A stretch of 64,000 nt of DNA, taken from positions 62,001 through 126,000 of the forward strand of contig JAMAHW010000090.1 of the NCBI GenBank assembly GCA_023627715.1, given 5' to 3'. Both the position numbers and the translations under genes were made by a program. The notes under the pieces were generated by a model, which saw only the letters and a program-made list of their open reading frames with translations, made no database searches and was not told where the DNA came from. The stretch comes from Periconia sp. R9002 (taxonomy: Eukaryota > Ascomycota > Dothideomycetes > Pleosporales > Periconiaceae). Of the stretch, positions 20,905 to 33,113 are shown in pieces (positions within the stretch are counted from its first letter, which is position 1; every line of letters starts with the position of its first letter).

Positions 20905-23900
20905 ATGTCGAAGCCAAGCCCTGCGTCAACCGACACCTCGCTCACGGAGAAGAATGAGGAGTGGCGCTCGCAAGACCAAGAAGTAGCGGCCCAGCAACCG
21001 AAGGAATATGAACCCATCATCGATGAGCCTCTAGAAACCGCAAAAGTCGACGACGATCTTCAAGATTCGCAACAACAGCACATCACCAACGATCACATTG
21101 ACTTGGAGAAGTCGCAATCAAGACGCGGTAATCTTTCAAGATTGCAGAGCAGCACGAGCGGAGTTTCGTCGTTTAGTGAAGAGCTGTCAAGTACCAAGAG
21201 CTCGACCGTGGTGCGGAAGAAGTGGTACAAGCGACTGAATCCGCTCAAATGGGGCAAGAAACCTCCCATCCCGGAGAAGAGGGAGGTGTCGGCCGAGTAT
21301 AGGGCTGGATTGCTGAGTCGGATTACGTTCCAATGGATGGCGCCGTTGATGGTGGTAAGTAGCACCCATATTTTTAATTTGTGTTGTCAATGTACATATT
21401 GGATGCAGCAAAAGATGATATTGACTATTCGTGTACGTGTAGGTTGGTTACAAAAGACCACTTGAACTTAATGATCTCTGGCTTGTCAACCCGGACCGGA
21501 GCTGCGATGTCATGGTCGAGCGGCTCCAAGCTTCCTTCAAGAGACGGCGTGAAGCAGGCTCCCAACGCCCCCTCCTAGGCGCGCTTTTCGATACCTTCAA
21601 AGTCGAGTTCCTCCTCGGCGGTTTCTTCCAGCTCATGGCCAGCGTCATCCAATCCGTCGCCCCCTTTGTGCTGCGCTACCTTATCAACTTCGCACTGCGG
21701 GCCTACATTGCCCAGCGTACAGGCCGGCCGGGTCCGCCTATTGGCGAGGGTGTCGGGTTGGTGATTGGCATCACTTTGATGCAGTTCCTGCAGGGCATGG
21801 CGACGACGCATTTCATGTACCGCGGAATGATGGTGGGTGGCCAGGCGCGCGCGGTGCTGATCTCTGTGATTTTCGATAAAGCAATGAAGCTTTCGGGTCG
21901 CGCAAAGGCGGGTGGGAAAGCCGTGTTGGAAGCGCCGCCGCCGGACGTGCAACCTGGCAGTGAGGCCGAACGGAAGTGGTATCAGAAGCTGCTCAAAAAG
22001 AAGCAGAAGGAAGTGCAGACGCCGAAGGGGCCGGGTGATGTCTCGGGAGATGGGCAAGGCTGGGGGAATGGAAGGATTATTAATTTAATGTCTACAGATA
22101 CCTACCGTGTCGATCAGGCTTCTGGTTTCTTCCACATGATATGGACCTCGCCCATCGCGATCCTCATCACGACGGCGCTGCTGCTGGTGAACTTGACATA
22201 TAGCGCTCTTCCCGGTCTGGGGCTCCTCATCCTTGTGATGCCACTGCTGGGTAGGGCAGTACGCACGCTGTTCCGGCGCCGCATGGCCATCAACAAAATC
22301 ACGGATCAGCGGGTCAGTCTAACGCAGGAAATTCTACAAGCCGTGCGCTTCGTCAAGTACTTTGGCTGGGAAAACAGCTTCCTAGAGCGTGTTGAGGAGA
22401 TCCGTACACGTGAGATCAAGGGCGTGCAGATTCTGTTGACGATTCGTAATGGCATCATGTCGGTGGGTATGTCGATGCCCGTATTTGCATCCATGCTGTC
22501 CTTCATCACATACTCATTGACGGACAACGCGCTTAACCCGGCACCGATTTTCTCGTCGCTCGCTCTCTTCAATTCACTTCGTCTTCCCCTCAACTTCCTC
22601 CCCCTGGTCATCGGTCAAGTTATCGACGCAAATGCCTCCGTCAAGCGCATTCAGGAGTTTTTGCTGGCAGAAGAGGCCGAGGAGTCTGCGGAATGGGATT
22701 ACAATGCAAAGGACGCGGTTGTGATGAGGAACGCGGAATTCACATGGGAACGACACCCTACACGGGACGACGACGACACACCTGCAAAGGGACCCGGTGG
22801 ACCCGGCAAGAAACCCACCCGTAAAGACAAGAAGGAGCAAAAGAAGAAGGATAAGGAAGAGAAGCGATTGAGCGCGCAACAGACGACCGATCCCGAGAAG
22901 AAGGCGGAGGAAGCGGAAGAGGAGGAAGAGCCGTTCAAAATGAAGGGATTGAATCTTGCCATCGGACGCAATGAGTTGGTGGCAGTGATTGGGAGCGTCG
23001 GGTCGGGCAAGAGTTCATTCCTCGCAGCTCTCGCCGGCGACATGCGCAAAACGCACGGCGAGGTGACGATTGGGGCGTCCCGCGCCTTCTGCCCTCAATA
23101 CGCCTGGATCCAAAATGCAACCGTCCGCGAAAACATCGTCTTCGGCAAGGAATTCCGGCAAGGTTGGTACAACAAAGTCGTGGATGCGTGCGCGCTGAGG
23201 CCGGATCTGGAAATGCTGCCCAACGGCGACGCCACGGAGATTGGAGAGCGCGGTATCACGGTGTCGGGAGGGCAAAAGCAGCGCATGAACATCGCTCGAG
23301 CCATCTACTTTGACGCAGATATCGTGCTCATGGACGACCCGCTGTCTGCCGTCGACGCCCACGTCGGCCGCCACATCATGGACAACGCCATCTGCGGCCT
23401 GCTCAAGGACAAGTGCCGCATCCTCGCCACCCACCAACTCCACGTCCTGAACCGCTGCGACAGGATCATTCTGGTAGAAAATGGAGAGGCCAAAGCGATC
23501 GACACGTTCGACAACCTCATGGCGAACAATGCCGATTTCCAGCAACTCATGACGATGACGGCGAAGGAGGAGGAAAAGGAAAAGGAGGAAGATGTGGATG
23601 GCGATGAGATTGAGGACGAGAAGAAGTCGGTCCAGAAGAAGACGAAGAGGAGAAAGAAGAAGGCGGCAGCGCTCATGCAAGAGGAGGATCGCGCGGTCAA
23701 GAGCGTGGATTGGGATGTGTGGATTGCGTATCTCAAGGCTGGTGGTGGGATTTGGACGGGCCCGCTTGTGGTGCTTCTCTTGATCCTTTCGCAGGGCGCG
23801 AATATCAGCACCAGTTTGTGGTTGTCGTGGTGGACGTCGAACAAGTTTGGCTTCAGCGAAGGCGTATACGTGAGTTGCCGTGTTATTGTATGCCACGTTC

Positions 23901-25516
23901 ATTCTACTAACAATTTATTCTAGATTGCCGCCTACGCTTGCCTGGGCTTCTCCCAAGCGCTCACCATGTTCCTCTTCTCCATAGCTGTATCCGTCTTTGG
24001 CACCGAGGCCGGCAAAGTGATGCTTCACCGCGCCATCTACCGCGTCCTGCGGGCGCCCATGTCCTTCTTCGACACGACGCCTCTCGGACGCATTACGAAC
24101 CGCTTCTCCAAGGACATCGATGTCATGGACAACACCCTCACCGACGCGATCCGCATGTACTTTATGACCATGGCCATGATCATCTCCGTCTTCATCCTCA
24201 TCATCGCCTACTATTACTACTACGCCATCGCGCTGGGGCCGCTGTTTATCATCTTTATGTTCTCCGCCGCGTACTACCGGTCGTCTGCGCGCGAGGTCAA
24301 GAGACACGAGTCGGTGCTTCGAAGCAACGTGTTTGCGCGCTTCAGCGAGGCGATCCAGGGCACACCTACCATCCGCGCCTATGGGCTGCAGCAGCAGTTC
24401 TCCCGCTCGGTCCGCGACGCCATCGACGACATGAACAGCGCGTACTACCTAACCTTTGCCAACCAGCGCTGGCTCAGTCTGCGCCTCGATCTAATCGGCA
24501 TCATGCTCGTCTTCACAACAGGAATCCTCGTCGTCACGTCACGCTTCTCCGTCGACCCCAGCATCGCAGGCTTAGTGCTCTCCTACATCCTCACCATCGT
24601 CCAAATGATCCAATTCACCGTCCGCCAACTCGCCGAGGTCGAAAACAACATGAACGCCACAGAACGCATCCACCACTACGGCACCATGCTCGAGGAAGAA
24701 GCCCCCACCCACCTAAACACCCCGCGCCCAACCTGGCCCGAACACGGCGAAATCGTCTTCTCCAACGTCGAAATGCGCTACCGCCCCAACCTCCCCCTCG
24801 TCCTCAAAGGCCTCAACATGCACGTCGCACCCGGCGAGCGCATCGGCGTCGTGGGCCGCACGGGCGCGGGCAAATCCAGCATCATGAGCACCCTCTTCCG
24901 CCTCGTCGAGCTCTCCGCGGGCTCCATCCTCATCGACGGCATCGACATCAGCACCATAGGTCTCCACGACCTCCGCTCCAAACTCGCCATCATCCCCCAA
25001 GACCCTACCCTCTTTAAGGGAACCATCCGATCGAACCTCGACCCCTTCCACGAACACTCCGACCTCGAACTCTGGTCTGCCCTTCGTCAAGCCGACCTCG
25101 TCTCGTCCGACGCCACCCTCGACGATAAATCGGGGCGGATACACCTCGACTCTGTCGTTGAAGAAGAAGGTCTGAATTTCTCCCTTGGGCAACGCCAACT
25201 CATGGCCCTCGCCCGCGCGCTCGTCCGAGGTTCCCAAATCATCGTCTGCGACGAAGCGACGTCCTCCGTCGACTTCGAGACTGACCAAAAGATCCAACGC
25301 ACCATCCTCGATGGATTCAAAGGGAAGACGCTGTTGTGTATTGCGCATCGGTTGAAGACTATTATAAGGTATGATAGGATTTGCGTCATGGATGCGGGCA
25401 CGATTGCGGAGTTGGATAGTCCGTTGAGGTTGTGGGAGAGGGAGGGGGGCATTTTTAGGGGCATGTGTGAGAGGAGTGGGATTCGGAGGGAGGATTTTTT
25501 GGTGGAGGGGGAGTAA
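20905..25516 (+). CDS. YOR1: ABCC-family multidrug/oligomycin-resistance transporter (Yor1-like)
   Basis: Full ABC exporter of about 1489 aa from exons 20905-21354, 21443-23869 and 23924-25516. The order is TMD1-NBD1-TMD2-NBD2, with no TMD0. The N-terminal 110 residues are polar and cytosolic, then FQWMAPLMVVGYKRPLELNDLW leads into TMD1. NBD1 (about 630-860) has Walker A GSVGSGKSS, signature VSGGQKQR and Walker B IVLMDDPLSAVD, with Asp in place of the catalytic Glu, as in other ABCC proteins. NBD2 (about 1240-1480) has GRTGAGKSS, a changed signature FSLGQRQ and the canonical Walker B VCDEATSSVD. A long charged linker (Lys-rich, then Glu-rich) interrupts the start of NBD1 around residues 600-645, and another (EEEKEKEEDVDGDEIEDEKK) joins NBD1 to TMD2. 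It likely acts at the plasma membrane. Substrate range cannot be read from sequence. Confidence 0.94.
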
Positions 25517-26052
25517 GAATATAATAGGTGGTATCGTTCTTTCCTTTTTCTCTTTTGTGAGATGGGATGGGTTGGGGGTAGAAGGGGGCGTATTAAAAAT
25601 TTTAGGTAATTTCATTCATAAGTATGGGGATTTTTTTTTTGCTTTCAACGGGGGGTAAGTAAGATGTGTAGTCGGCCGGGCTCAGCGCCCTTTTTTCTTT
25701 CCAACAAAACTTACTTTTTTTCCTTGTCAAGGCTATCTACATATTCTAGCTAGCCTGTAAATGTTTTCTATATCCAAAAGACAATACACATCCACTGATA
25801 TCAAGCTTTTCCCTGTTCGTTTATGTTTATTTCCTAGCCCTCGCTTCATTTGCTCCCTTGGGTTCTTTTAGGAGGGTTGTGTACGTAGTGTAGTTAGGTA
25901 TGTATTTAGTAGTTACCTGACCTAGGAAAGAAGAGAAAGGAAATAGGGATTCTCTAGACCCTATTCTTTTCTTTTTTTTTTTTCGAAGAGTGCTGAGTTC
26001 TGAGTTGTGAGTTCTTAGTCCAGTCAACCACTTATTTCCGTGCGAAATATGA

Positions 26053-26068
26053 TGTGTGTGTGTGTGTG
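26053..26068. repeat. (TG)8 microsatellite
   Basis: Eight perfect TG units. Confidence 0.9.
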
Positions 26069-26714
26069 CGTACTTTACCTGTGTTGGCGTGAGGGAATGT
26101 ATGTATGTGACCGTCAATTATATCGTTCCTGTCCCGTCTCCTCTCTCTCCCCCTTCTACCCTCAAAATCACCAAAAAAAAACCCCGAAACCTAAACATAA
26201 ACCCACCTACTAAGTTACCTCATCTCTTCGTTTGTCCTTTTCCTTATTGTAAAAACCCTCATCCCTATATCCCCCTTCCTTTCCACCCTACACATGCACT
26301 CCATCCACCAACCCCCTATCCCAACCCCAGAAACAAAACCCCCCTTCATCCTCCGCTCTCATTCATCAAAGACAAAACACTCAAAATAACATGACCTCAA
26401 ATCAAATGCACACCTTTCCTATCTACCTACTTCCCCTTCTTCGCCAGCTCGCCTCTCCTACCTCTCCTACCTACCCTACTAGTCCAGTATGTTACTAGTC
26501 CACTAGCACAACCTAGCCGTGATGCCAAGCTCCAGTCCGGTATCAGAGTATTTGACCGACTGATGAACCGAGCTCATTAACAAGCGACCGACCGAGCGAT
26601 TTTAAAAGAGAGAGAAGCGGGAGGGGGGGGAAAAAGAAAGAAGGCCCGATTAGGAGTACAAGCGTGATTAACTAGGAAAGTGGACTAGGTCATGCCAGTA
26701 ATTCATGCTAGAGG

Positions 26715-26735
26715 GAGAGAGAGAGAGAGAGAGAG
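26715..26735. repeat. (GA)n microsatellite
   Basis: Uninterrupted GA run of about ten units. A shorter GA run lies at 27176-27191. Confidence 0.9.
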
Positions 26736-27710
26736 GGATACGTATTTGCAAATGCGAAAAAAAAAAGGACAAAAGGGAGAAAAAAAATCAGGTTGGTTCA
26801 ATGCTCTGGTTTTAGTTCTAGTTTGAGCAATTTCGGTGATTTTGGAAGGGGAAAGGGAGAGAAGATGAAGAAAAAAAAAAAACGATAATGGTGTATCGTA
26901 ATCGAACAAAAGAAATTCCTTCTTTTCTTGCCTTGTCCTTTTCTCCTCCCCTGCGAGCGAGCGGGGGAAACGAGATGCGTGGTTGATATTAACGTCACGC
27001 GCAACGTGTAGTGTTTAAGAACGAAAGGGGGGTTGGGTTGGATTGAATGATGTAGAATGGTATGATTAATGGCGCTGTAAGGATAGACATGCACGTACGT
27101 ATAGAGATAGATAGAGAGACGGGCATAGATAAAAGGAGCGGATGGGAGATAGGGGAGGGGTGAATCAAGTAGGATGAGAGAGAGAGAGAGACAAGAGGTA
27201 GGGCAGGGAAAGGAAGGGGGAGGAGACATACGTAGGAGAGGAAGGAAGAGGGGGGTGGAGTGGTACATGTATTCTTCTTCTGTTTCTTATTTGACGATTG
27301 TTCAGGACGAAAACGAATTCGGAATACACAGAAGTAGTTTGCTTAATTTGTATACGATTTTTATTGATACTTGCTTGCTTCCTGCTTTTTGCAACTGATG
27401 AGATTGATGGATACAAATATAGACACCTACGTATCTTATCTGTATACATCTTATCAATCTTGAATTACCTTACCTACCGCCATTGCTCCAATTCACCCCT
27501 GCTCTGTCTACCCGTCTATCTATTCGTTTCTCAAGCCACCTTTTATACTCACAGTATTGGCAGAAAAAGTCCTTGTTCTAGCCCCTTACGCATGCATGTC
27601 GTATGCATGCACGCACGCGCCGCACACGCAGATACCGTGAGGGGACATCGCACGTGTCGAATGCATGGGATCGGCTCACGACCGTTCGGGACGAACAGTT
27701 ATCGGGCGCG

Positions 27711-27742
27711 AAGGGAAGGGATGGGAAGGGATGGGATGGGGA
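27711..27742. repeat. GGGAA/GGGAT short tandem repeat
   Basis: Imperfect tandem of GGGAAGGGAT and GGGAT units. Confidence 0.75.
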
Positions 27743-29785
27743 GTGGAAGAGGCAAAGGCGCTTAGCTTGGGATGGTGGATTGAGGGGAAGTGGGATGGTT
27801 TCGTTTAGGTGGGTAATTGGTGAGCTAGTTGGGGTGATTGTGTAGTGTACAGGTAGCTTGAAAGTTAGACTCCACGAGGCTGGCTGGTTGGCAGTTTTGT
27901 TGGCTACATGTCGGTCAAGTGATGTGATGTTTCGTAGTTGTTTTCAGAATCAAATCCAAGTGGACTTGTGGAGAAAGAGAGAAGTATTGAAGTGGCTGAG
28001 GCTAGCTCGCGTGTTTGATCCCATTCGCTTAATTATCCCTTTCGATTCGATCCATTCAGGGACATGTACGCGTATTCGTACCCATCGGCGTAAATGCGCG
28101 AGCGTATCTGGTGGCATTGCACTGTTTTGTAGAAGCAGTGCTGGATGCGGACTTGGGTTGCGTGCGTGCATGCGTGGGCAGATTGCGTATACGCAGCGTG
28201 GCGGGCGGCGCTCGCGATAGCAACAGACGGCGCAATTCGCCTTTGGCGACTGGCTTCGTGACCATGAATGAGTGAAGGATGAAATCATGGACGGCGTGTG
28301 TGCCGAAATGATTTCGAGGGCGAGTACAGGATTGAAACAAGCAAACGGCTGGTACCGGGACATATGATACCGTCATATAGCGGCGCATATCCATTCAATG
28401 ATAAGTGAATCGAAATGTTGGAGCAATCTAGCTCCAACAAGACGACGGCCGTTGGCTGGTAGGCAGTCTAGCCAAGGGGTTCCTCTGTGGGCTCGTTATT
28501 TAGCACCGCCTGCAGAGGCTAGGCTGGGCTGGCTAGAGCCTACTGTGGCAATCTTCGCGTGCGGCTTGACTGCTGATTTGTTTTTGGCGTACTTGGCTTC
28601 GCTGGGGAGCGTGCTTTTTGTCGTCTTCCATCTTGGATTCCTCGTTCGGGCCAACTTTAGGGGCTATGTAAAGTAGTTCTTGAAGCTAGGCAAGCGTAGC
28701 TCCAAGCAAGTACCTCGAGAAGAGAACAGAACGACGACGAGGATGAGGGTTGAATGAAAGTCCCCCTTGATGATGGATCAGGGATAATGCATCCTTCATC
28801 AATCATCACGGATACGAAGGTGGTAGTGCGGTGCCTGGTGGTGTTGGCGGCATGGCGGGCCTCGGATTGGTCTGCCAGCCTGCCGGGCGGATGGGCTGAT
28901 CATGGATCCAAGATGAAGGGCGCACGGGCCTCCGTCTCCAATTCACTCTCCACTCCCCCCAGGGTCTAGCTCACTCACCATGACTACGACTTTGTACACT
29001 AACACTATCCTTCTTGTGCCCGCAGTCATGCACTGCTCTCCTCCCCTACGGCCTACATTATCCCTCCTCCCCCTCCGCTCCTTATCTGCAATCTCTGCTG
29101 CTTCCTCTTGCTGTTTGTTTTATTTGTTCGTTTGTTGACTGGTTGAACCATTGATTGATCCTGTCGTGGCACGCATTCTTTTGCCGCACAAACGAACCAA
29201 CCACCCATCCATACCACCATTATCCATCGTTATATATAGGCTAACGACGAAGCCACCATTGCGAGGAAACAATAACCCTCGCCATTGCTACCTAGTTCCA
29301 GCCGCGCCTGCCCATCATCACCCTTGGCTTTTTCCACCACCGCACTACGCCCACCCAAGCACTCACTTAAGTAGTACCCAGCTGGCCGCCGTCGCCTGCA
29401 AATCTCGCCTTGGTTTGCTTTGCTGTGCTTCCTGCATTACTAGCTGGCCCATATACCAAGACGGAGTCGAAGATTGCGACCGCCTGTTTCGCTCTCCACT
29501 TCTCAGAATATCACGCGCGGACCACCTCAACACCCCCAACCCCGAGACGTCACACATCTCCTGTCCTGGCCTGATCGCCAATTGACCTCCGCCCCCCGAT
29601 CTATTGCTTTTGCTTCCTCCCGTTTGTGCATCGTCTGTCCGTTTGTACAATCGAGGTATTAAAGCGGAAAGGGTGAGCATTTCGACCAAGCTCTACTTCC
29701 TCACGAACCGTACCTACCAACCCTGGCGGGCTGTGTACAAACAACACCTCCGCAGCAAGCACATCTGCCAACGGCCTCTACAATC

Positions 29786-30352
29786 ATGGCGACACCCTCC
29801 AACAATGTCAATGAGAAGCCCGTCACCTTCGGCGCCGTCGTACAAAATGCCTCGTCATTAGAAACCCCCCTCCGCCCGCAAGCCTCGACCAACTCAAGCC
29901 TCAACGACACCACCGCCGAGACAAATGCAGGCTTCGATTCGTCCAACCCTTACTCCGCCTTCTACAAGCACCCCGAGGCGCGGCGGTCTCTCGACGCGTC
30001 GTCGGCGCCGCAATCAAAAATACATCTTGATGTCGACGTGCGGGACCTCGAAGCTGGCAGCGTGCCGCTCTCAGCAGCCACGACGCAGAACCCCAAGATC
30101 AGTGTCGACGGCCGGGTCAAGGAATGCACCATGTGGCCGTCACGGCAGACCATCATGGAGCAGAAGAAGATGAACAAGCGAGCCCGCGGCTGCAAGCAGT
30201 TCAGGAGTCTCAACAGCAAGCAGAGACTGTGGGTTAAAATCCTGATCGCGGCGCTGGTCGTAGCGGCAGCAGTGGGCCTCGGTGTGGGTATCTCGAGGGC
30301 GGTTGGCGGTGGCATCTGGAAGAGCAAGGGCCACACGCAGGAGATTGCATGA
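29786..30352 (+). CDS. Conserved fungal single-pass membrane protein, unknown function
   Basis: Single-exon gene of 188 aa. The N-terminal 110 residues are polar and low-complexity (Ser/Thr/Asn/Pro). Then comes a compact segment, MWPSRQTIMEQKKMNKRARG, followed by FRSLNSKQRLWVKI and one hydrophobic helix (about residues 148-170, LIAALVVAAAVGLGVGISRAVGG). The basic residues before the helix suggest that the N-terminus is cytosolic. I recognise the Trp/Lys-rich segment and glycine-rich TM as recurrent in ascomycete hypothetical proteins but know no function. The ATG at 29786 is the first in a good context (ATCATGGC) after a long non-coding leader. Confidence 0.75.
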   Translation: MATPSNNVNEKPVTFGAVVQNASSLETPLRPQASTNSSLNDTTAETNAGFDSSNPYSAFYKHPEARRSLDASSAPQSKIHLDVDVRDLEAGSVPLSAATTQNPKISVDGRVKECTMWPSRQTIMEQKKMNKRARGCKQFRSLNSKQRLWVKILIAALVVAAAVGLGVGISRAVGGGIWKSKGHTQEIA

Positions 30353-32072
30353 TGAGATGGTGAGTTTGCCTTTGTATATTCATCTGTACGTCATGGTCTC
30401 TCTTATCTTTCACATCATCGTCTTATCTACAGTACAGAATACTAACATGTCTGCTAGTACTCCTATTTCCACCCGATTCTACGTCCCTTTCTCATACACC
30501 TCCGCTTCATGACATCTCTTCGTCTGTCTACGTCTCCATGTTGTTCCACGGCATCCAATCATCCATAGACAGGAGGTCTCTTCATTTTGTTTCCTCGCTA
30601 TCCACCGCAAACTCTGCGCGGCTGTTGTCCTGTTCCGTCATCATCACGGGCGTGGCTAATTCGGGAGGTTTCTGGGCTTTTACTCGTTTTACTCATGGGT
30701 TGCGCTCGCGCGTCTTGGCTGTTACAAAAATGATTTACCATACCCTCTTACGGTTTCGCTTTCCGATCCGAAGTTCTCCTGAACACACTCTCTCTTTTCA
30801 TACATGGTTCGGGCTCGTTTTTTCTTCAGTGGCGCGGCGGCGAAGGGGCGTTATAAAAAGAATAGAGATTCTGGGTCTTTTCGTTTTTTCCCCTCCCTGA
30901 CGATGGGATTGGCTGCCTGCACAGTACAGTACATCATACCTAGCATAGCATACTATTGCATTGCATGCACATGCGTGTGTGTGTGCGTCTGTTTTCTTGT
31001 ATACTTTTTTTTTCTCCATCATACCATACTTGATACCTCGAGAGCGCATCAATCACATTGTTCGTTACCATACCATACAAACTGTACCCTGCCTCTTTTC
31101 CCTCACACGCTTGAATCACCTGCGTGTCTACGGGAAGGGTAATAATAGAGACTTCTTTGCGTTTGAAATAGGAATAGTAAAAAAGGACCGAATGTCAGTC
31201 TTTGTCTTGTCTTTGTCTTGAGTACGGGTAGTTACGTTTGGGCTACTGTTTTGATGTGACGTACTACGTGCTACTTACACGCTACGTTGATATTTACGGC
31301 CATGGACAAAACACTGATTGATTGCATTCAAGTATTTTTGAACGTCTAGTACATGTACCCATGTCATGTCTATCATCTGAAAGGACAAGGTCCGACCGCG
31401 TACATAGGTATGTATGTACGTACGTTCCCTTTTGTATGTATGTATATATATGACACAAATAGGTGGGTAGGTGGAAAAGTACGTACAGGAACGAGACGGA
31501 TGGGGTTAGTTGCGTAACTTATCTCCTCCCTGCTTTCGATTCTGTAGGGGTTAGGGATGGATGGGTGGATCCCCGCCCGTATGTAGAGTTTTGGAGGTTT
31601 TTTTTTGGACGGTATGTGGCTGGAGGGGGGAAGTATGTGTACATAGTAGTAGTGTAGATTGCGTGGAAGAGGCTTTTTTTTAGGGGGTGGGGTTTGTACG
31701 GTATGTATGGTTGGATGTGTAGGATGGGAGGGTTGTAGGTAATAAAGATCTATCTAGGTCCTTACTCACGTACGCCCCACCCCCTTCGGTTATATAGAGA
31801 GATGCGTTTTTACGTGGATTTCTTGGGTTTCGTGGGCTTGGTACCAAGGGTGAGATGGAGAGGGGATATAGTAGAAGGTGGTGGTGGTGGTGGTGGTGAA
31901 AGAGGTGGTGAGGGAATGTAATGTACATATTAGATACCTACATAGGTATGTATATAAAGATGTATCGGTACGTATGTTTGGTGGGCATAGCGTGGAAAAC
32001 AATCCAGAGGTAAATCTCTCTGATCTTCTTCTATTTATACAATTACTCTATACAAAGACGTCCCTCCCAACC
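30353..32072. other. Intergenic, convergent 3' ends, no gene seen
   Basis: 1.7 kb between convergent stops. It contains CA/TG-rich stretches (30960-31010), many TACGTAC/TACCTA/TAGGTA motifs (31260-31450 and 31920-31980) and a G/T-rich block (31460-31930) with a GGT repeat. Open frames are low-complexity. Confidence 0.55.
31877..31898. repeat. (GGT)7 microsatellite
   Basis: Uninterrupted GGT/GTG run within a G/T-rich block. Confidence 0.9.
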
Positions 32073-33113
32073 CTACACAATCTTCTCCGCCTCCTCCAGC
32101 AACCGCTCAACCCTAAACGCCGCATCGCCGCGCGTAAACAGGCTCAACAGCTCCCCCCTCGCCGCCGCCTCCTGCCCGCCACCACTCACGACGTAGAACT
32201 TCTGCATGCACATGACCAGCCAACGCGCATCGTCAACGCTGACGCCCTTATTCTCCATGACCTCGCCCTGGCCGAGCACCAACCCATGGCTCTCGCCGAG
32301 CTCCGAGTGGAACGTGATGGTGGTGTGCGGGGCCGCGAACTCGCCGCGGAGCTTGAACTCGGCGAGCGTCGTGAAGAGGAGCGTCGTTGTGTGCGGGTGC
32401 GGGTGCGTGAATTGGAGGTAGTGGAGTTCGGCGGCTTGGTGCGATGCGGGCGATTTGGAGACTTCGGTCTGCGCGTCCGGGACTTCGCGTGGTAGGGGGA
32501 GGACGAAGGATGGGTGCTGCTTCGCTGTTTCGAGGAGTGTGATGAAGGTTGTGGCGGGGAGGGTGAAGTGCAGCGAGCGCTCGTTATGTGCGTGGCGTAG
32601 CCGCCAGAGGGTTTCAATTTCTTGGTTGGGGAGCGTGGACACTTTGGGCACGTCTAGGAAGGAGTCGAGGGTTTTTACGCCCGGTGGAGGGGCGGGGTTG
32701 GCGCTGGATTCGGGGGAGGGTGGCGCCGGAGGTGCTGGCCAGGGGGATTTGGAGGGTGGTGGGTTTGAGGATGTTGGTGAGGAGGTAGGTGAGGGCGATG
32801 GCGACAGCGAGGGTGTGGGTGTGGGTGGAGGTGTGAGTGGTGCTGTTGCGCCTGGGACCGCGGCCTCGTTTCTGAGTCGTTTGATCTCGTCTTTGTAGGC
32901 TTGTTTGAGTTCGGATATGTCTTTGAGACCTTTTTCTCGCGCCTTGGACTCGAGTTGTGCTTTGTATTTGGCGAGTACGCGCTCGTCTGGGTCGCTATGG
33001 GTTGCGAGGTAGCGGACGTCGAGGACGCGGGCCCATCGGCGTTGGCAAACTCGTGGGTTCGCGAGCGGTTGGCGGAGAAAGCTTCGAATTGCGGGGATGC
33101 GGTAGGCGGCCAT
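32073..33113 (-). CDS. ATP11: Mitochondrial F1-ATPase assembly chaperone Atp11
   Basis: Single exon, 346 aa. Atp11 binds free F1 beta subunits in the mitochondrial matrix until they pair with alpha. The first about 38 residues (RIPAIRSFLRQP, CQRRWARVLDVRYLAT) are rich in Arg and lack acidic residues, a typical presequence. A coiled helix (YKAQLESKAREKGLKDISELKQAYKDEIKRLR) is conserved. The core starts at VKTLDSFLDVPKVSTLPNQEIETLWRLRH, a family signature, and includes HPSFVLPLPRE and a C-terminal LGESHGLVLGQGEV block. Between helix and core, residues 87-145 are a Pro/Ser/Thr/Ala-rich linker, longer and more repetitive than in homologues I know. The strand carries strong codon bias for C-ending codons. 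Confidence 0.93.
   Translation of the reverse strand: MAAYRIPAIRSFLRQPLANPRVCQRRWARVLDVRYLATHSDPDERVLAKYKAQLESKAREKGLKDISELKQAYKDEIKRLRNEAAVPGATAPLTPPPTPTPSLSPSPSPTSSPTSSNPPPSKSPWPAPPAPPSPESSANPAPPPGVKTLDSFLDVPKVSTLPNQEIETLWRLRHAHNERSLHFTLPATTFITLLETAKQHPSFVLPLPREVPDAQTEVSKSPASHQAAELHYLQFTHPHPHTTTLLFTTLAEFKLRGEFAAPHTTITFHSELGESHGLVLGQGEVMENKGVSVDDARWLVMCMQKFYVVSGGGQEAAARGELLSLFTRGDAAFRVERLLEEAEKIV

Larger units (their letters stand above)
25517..29785. other. Long intergenic region with microsatellites and a strand-composition switch
   Basis: 4.3 kb with no convincing gene. About 26120-26500 is C-rich and almost lacks G on the plus strand; about 26580-27260 is G/A-rich and poor in C. TG, GA and GGGAT simple repeats lie in between or at the edges. 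Open frames here (for example 26798-27268 minus) are low-complexity translations. The last 800 bp, from about 29000, are CT/CA-rich and look like promoter and leader of the gene at 29786. Confidence 0.6.

Noticed and set aside
23938..25017. 359-codon plus-strand frame rich in Arg, His and Pro
   Set aside because: Shadow frame of the GC-rich third exon of the ABC transporter; composition is what a +1 shift of that exon would give.
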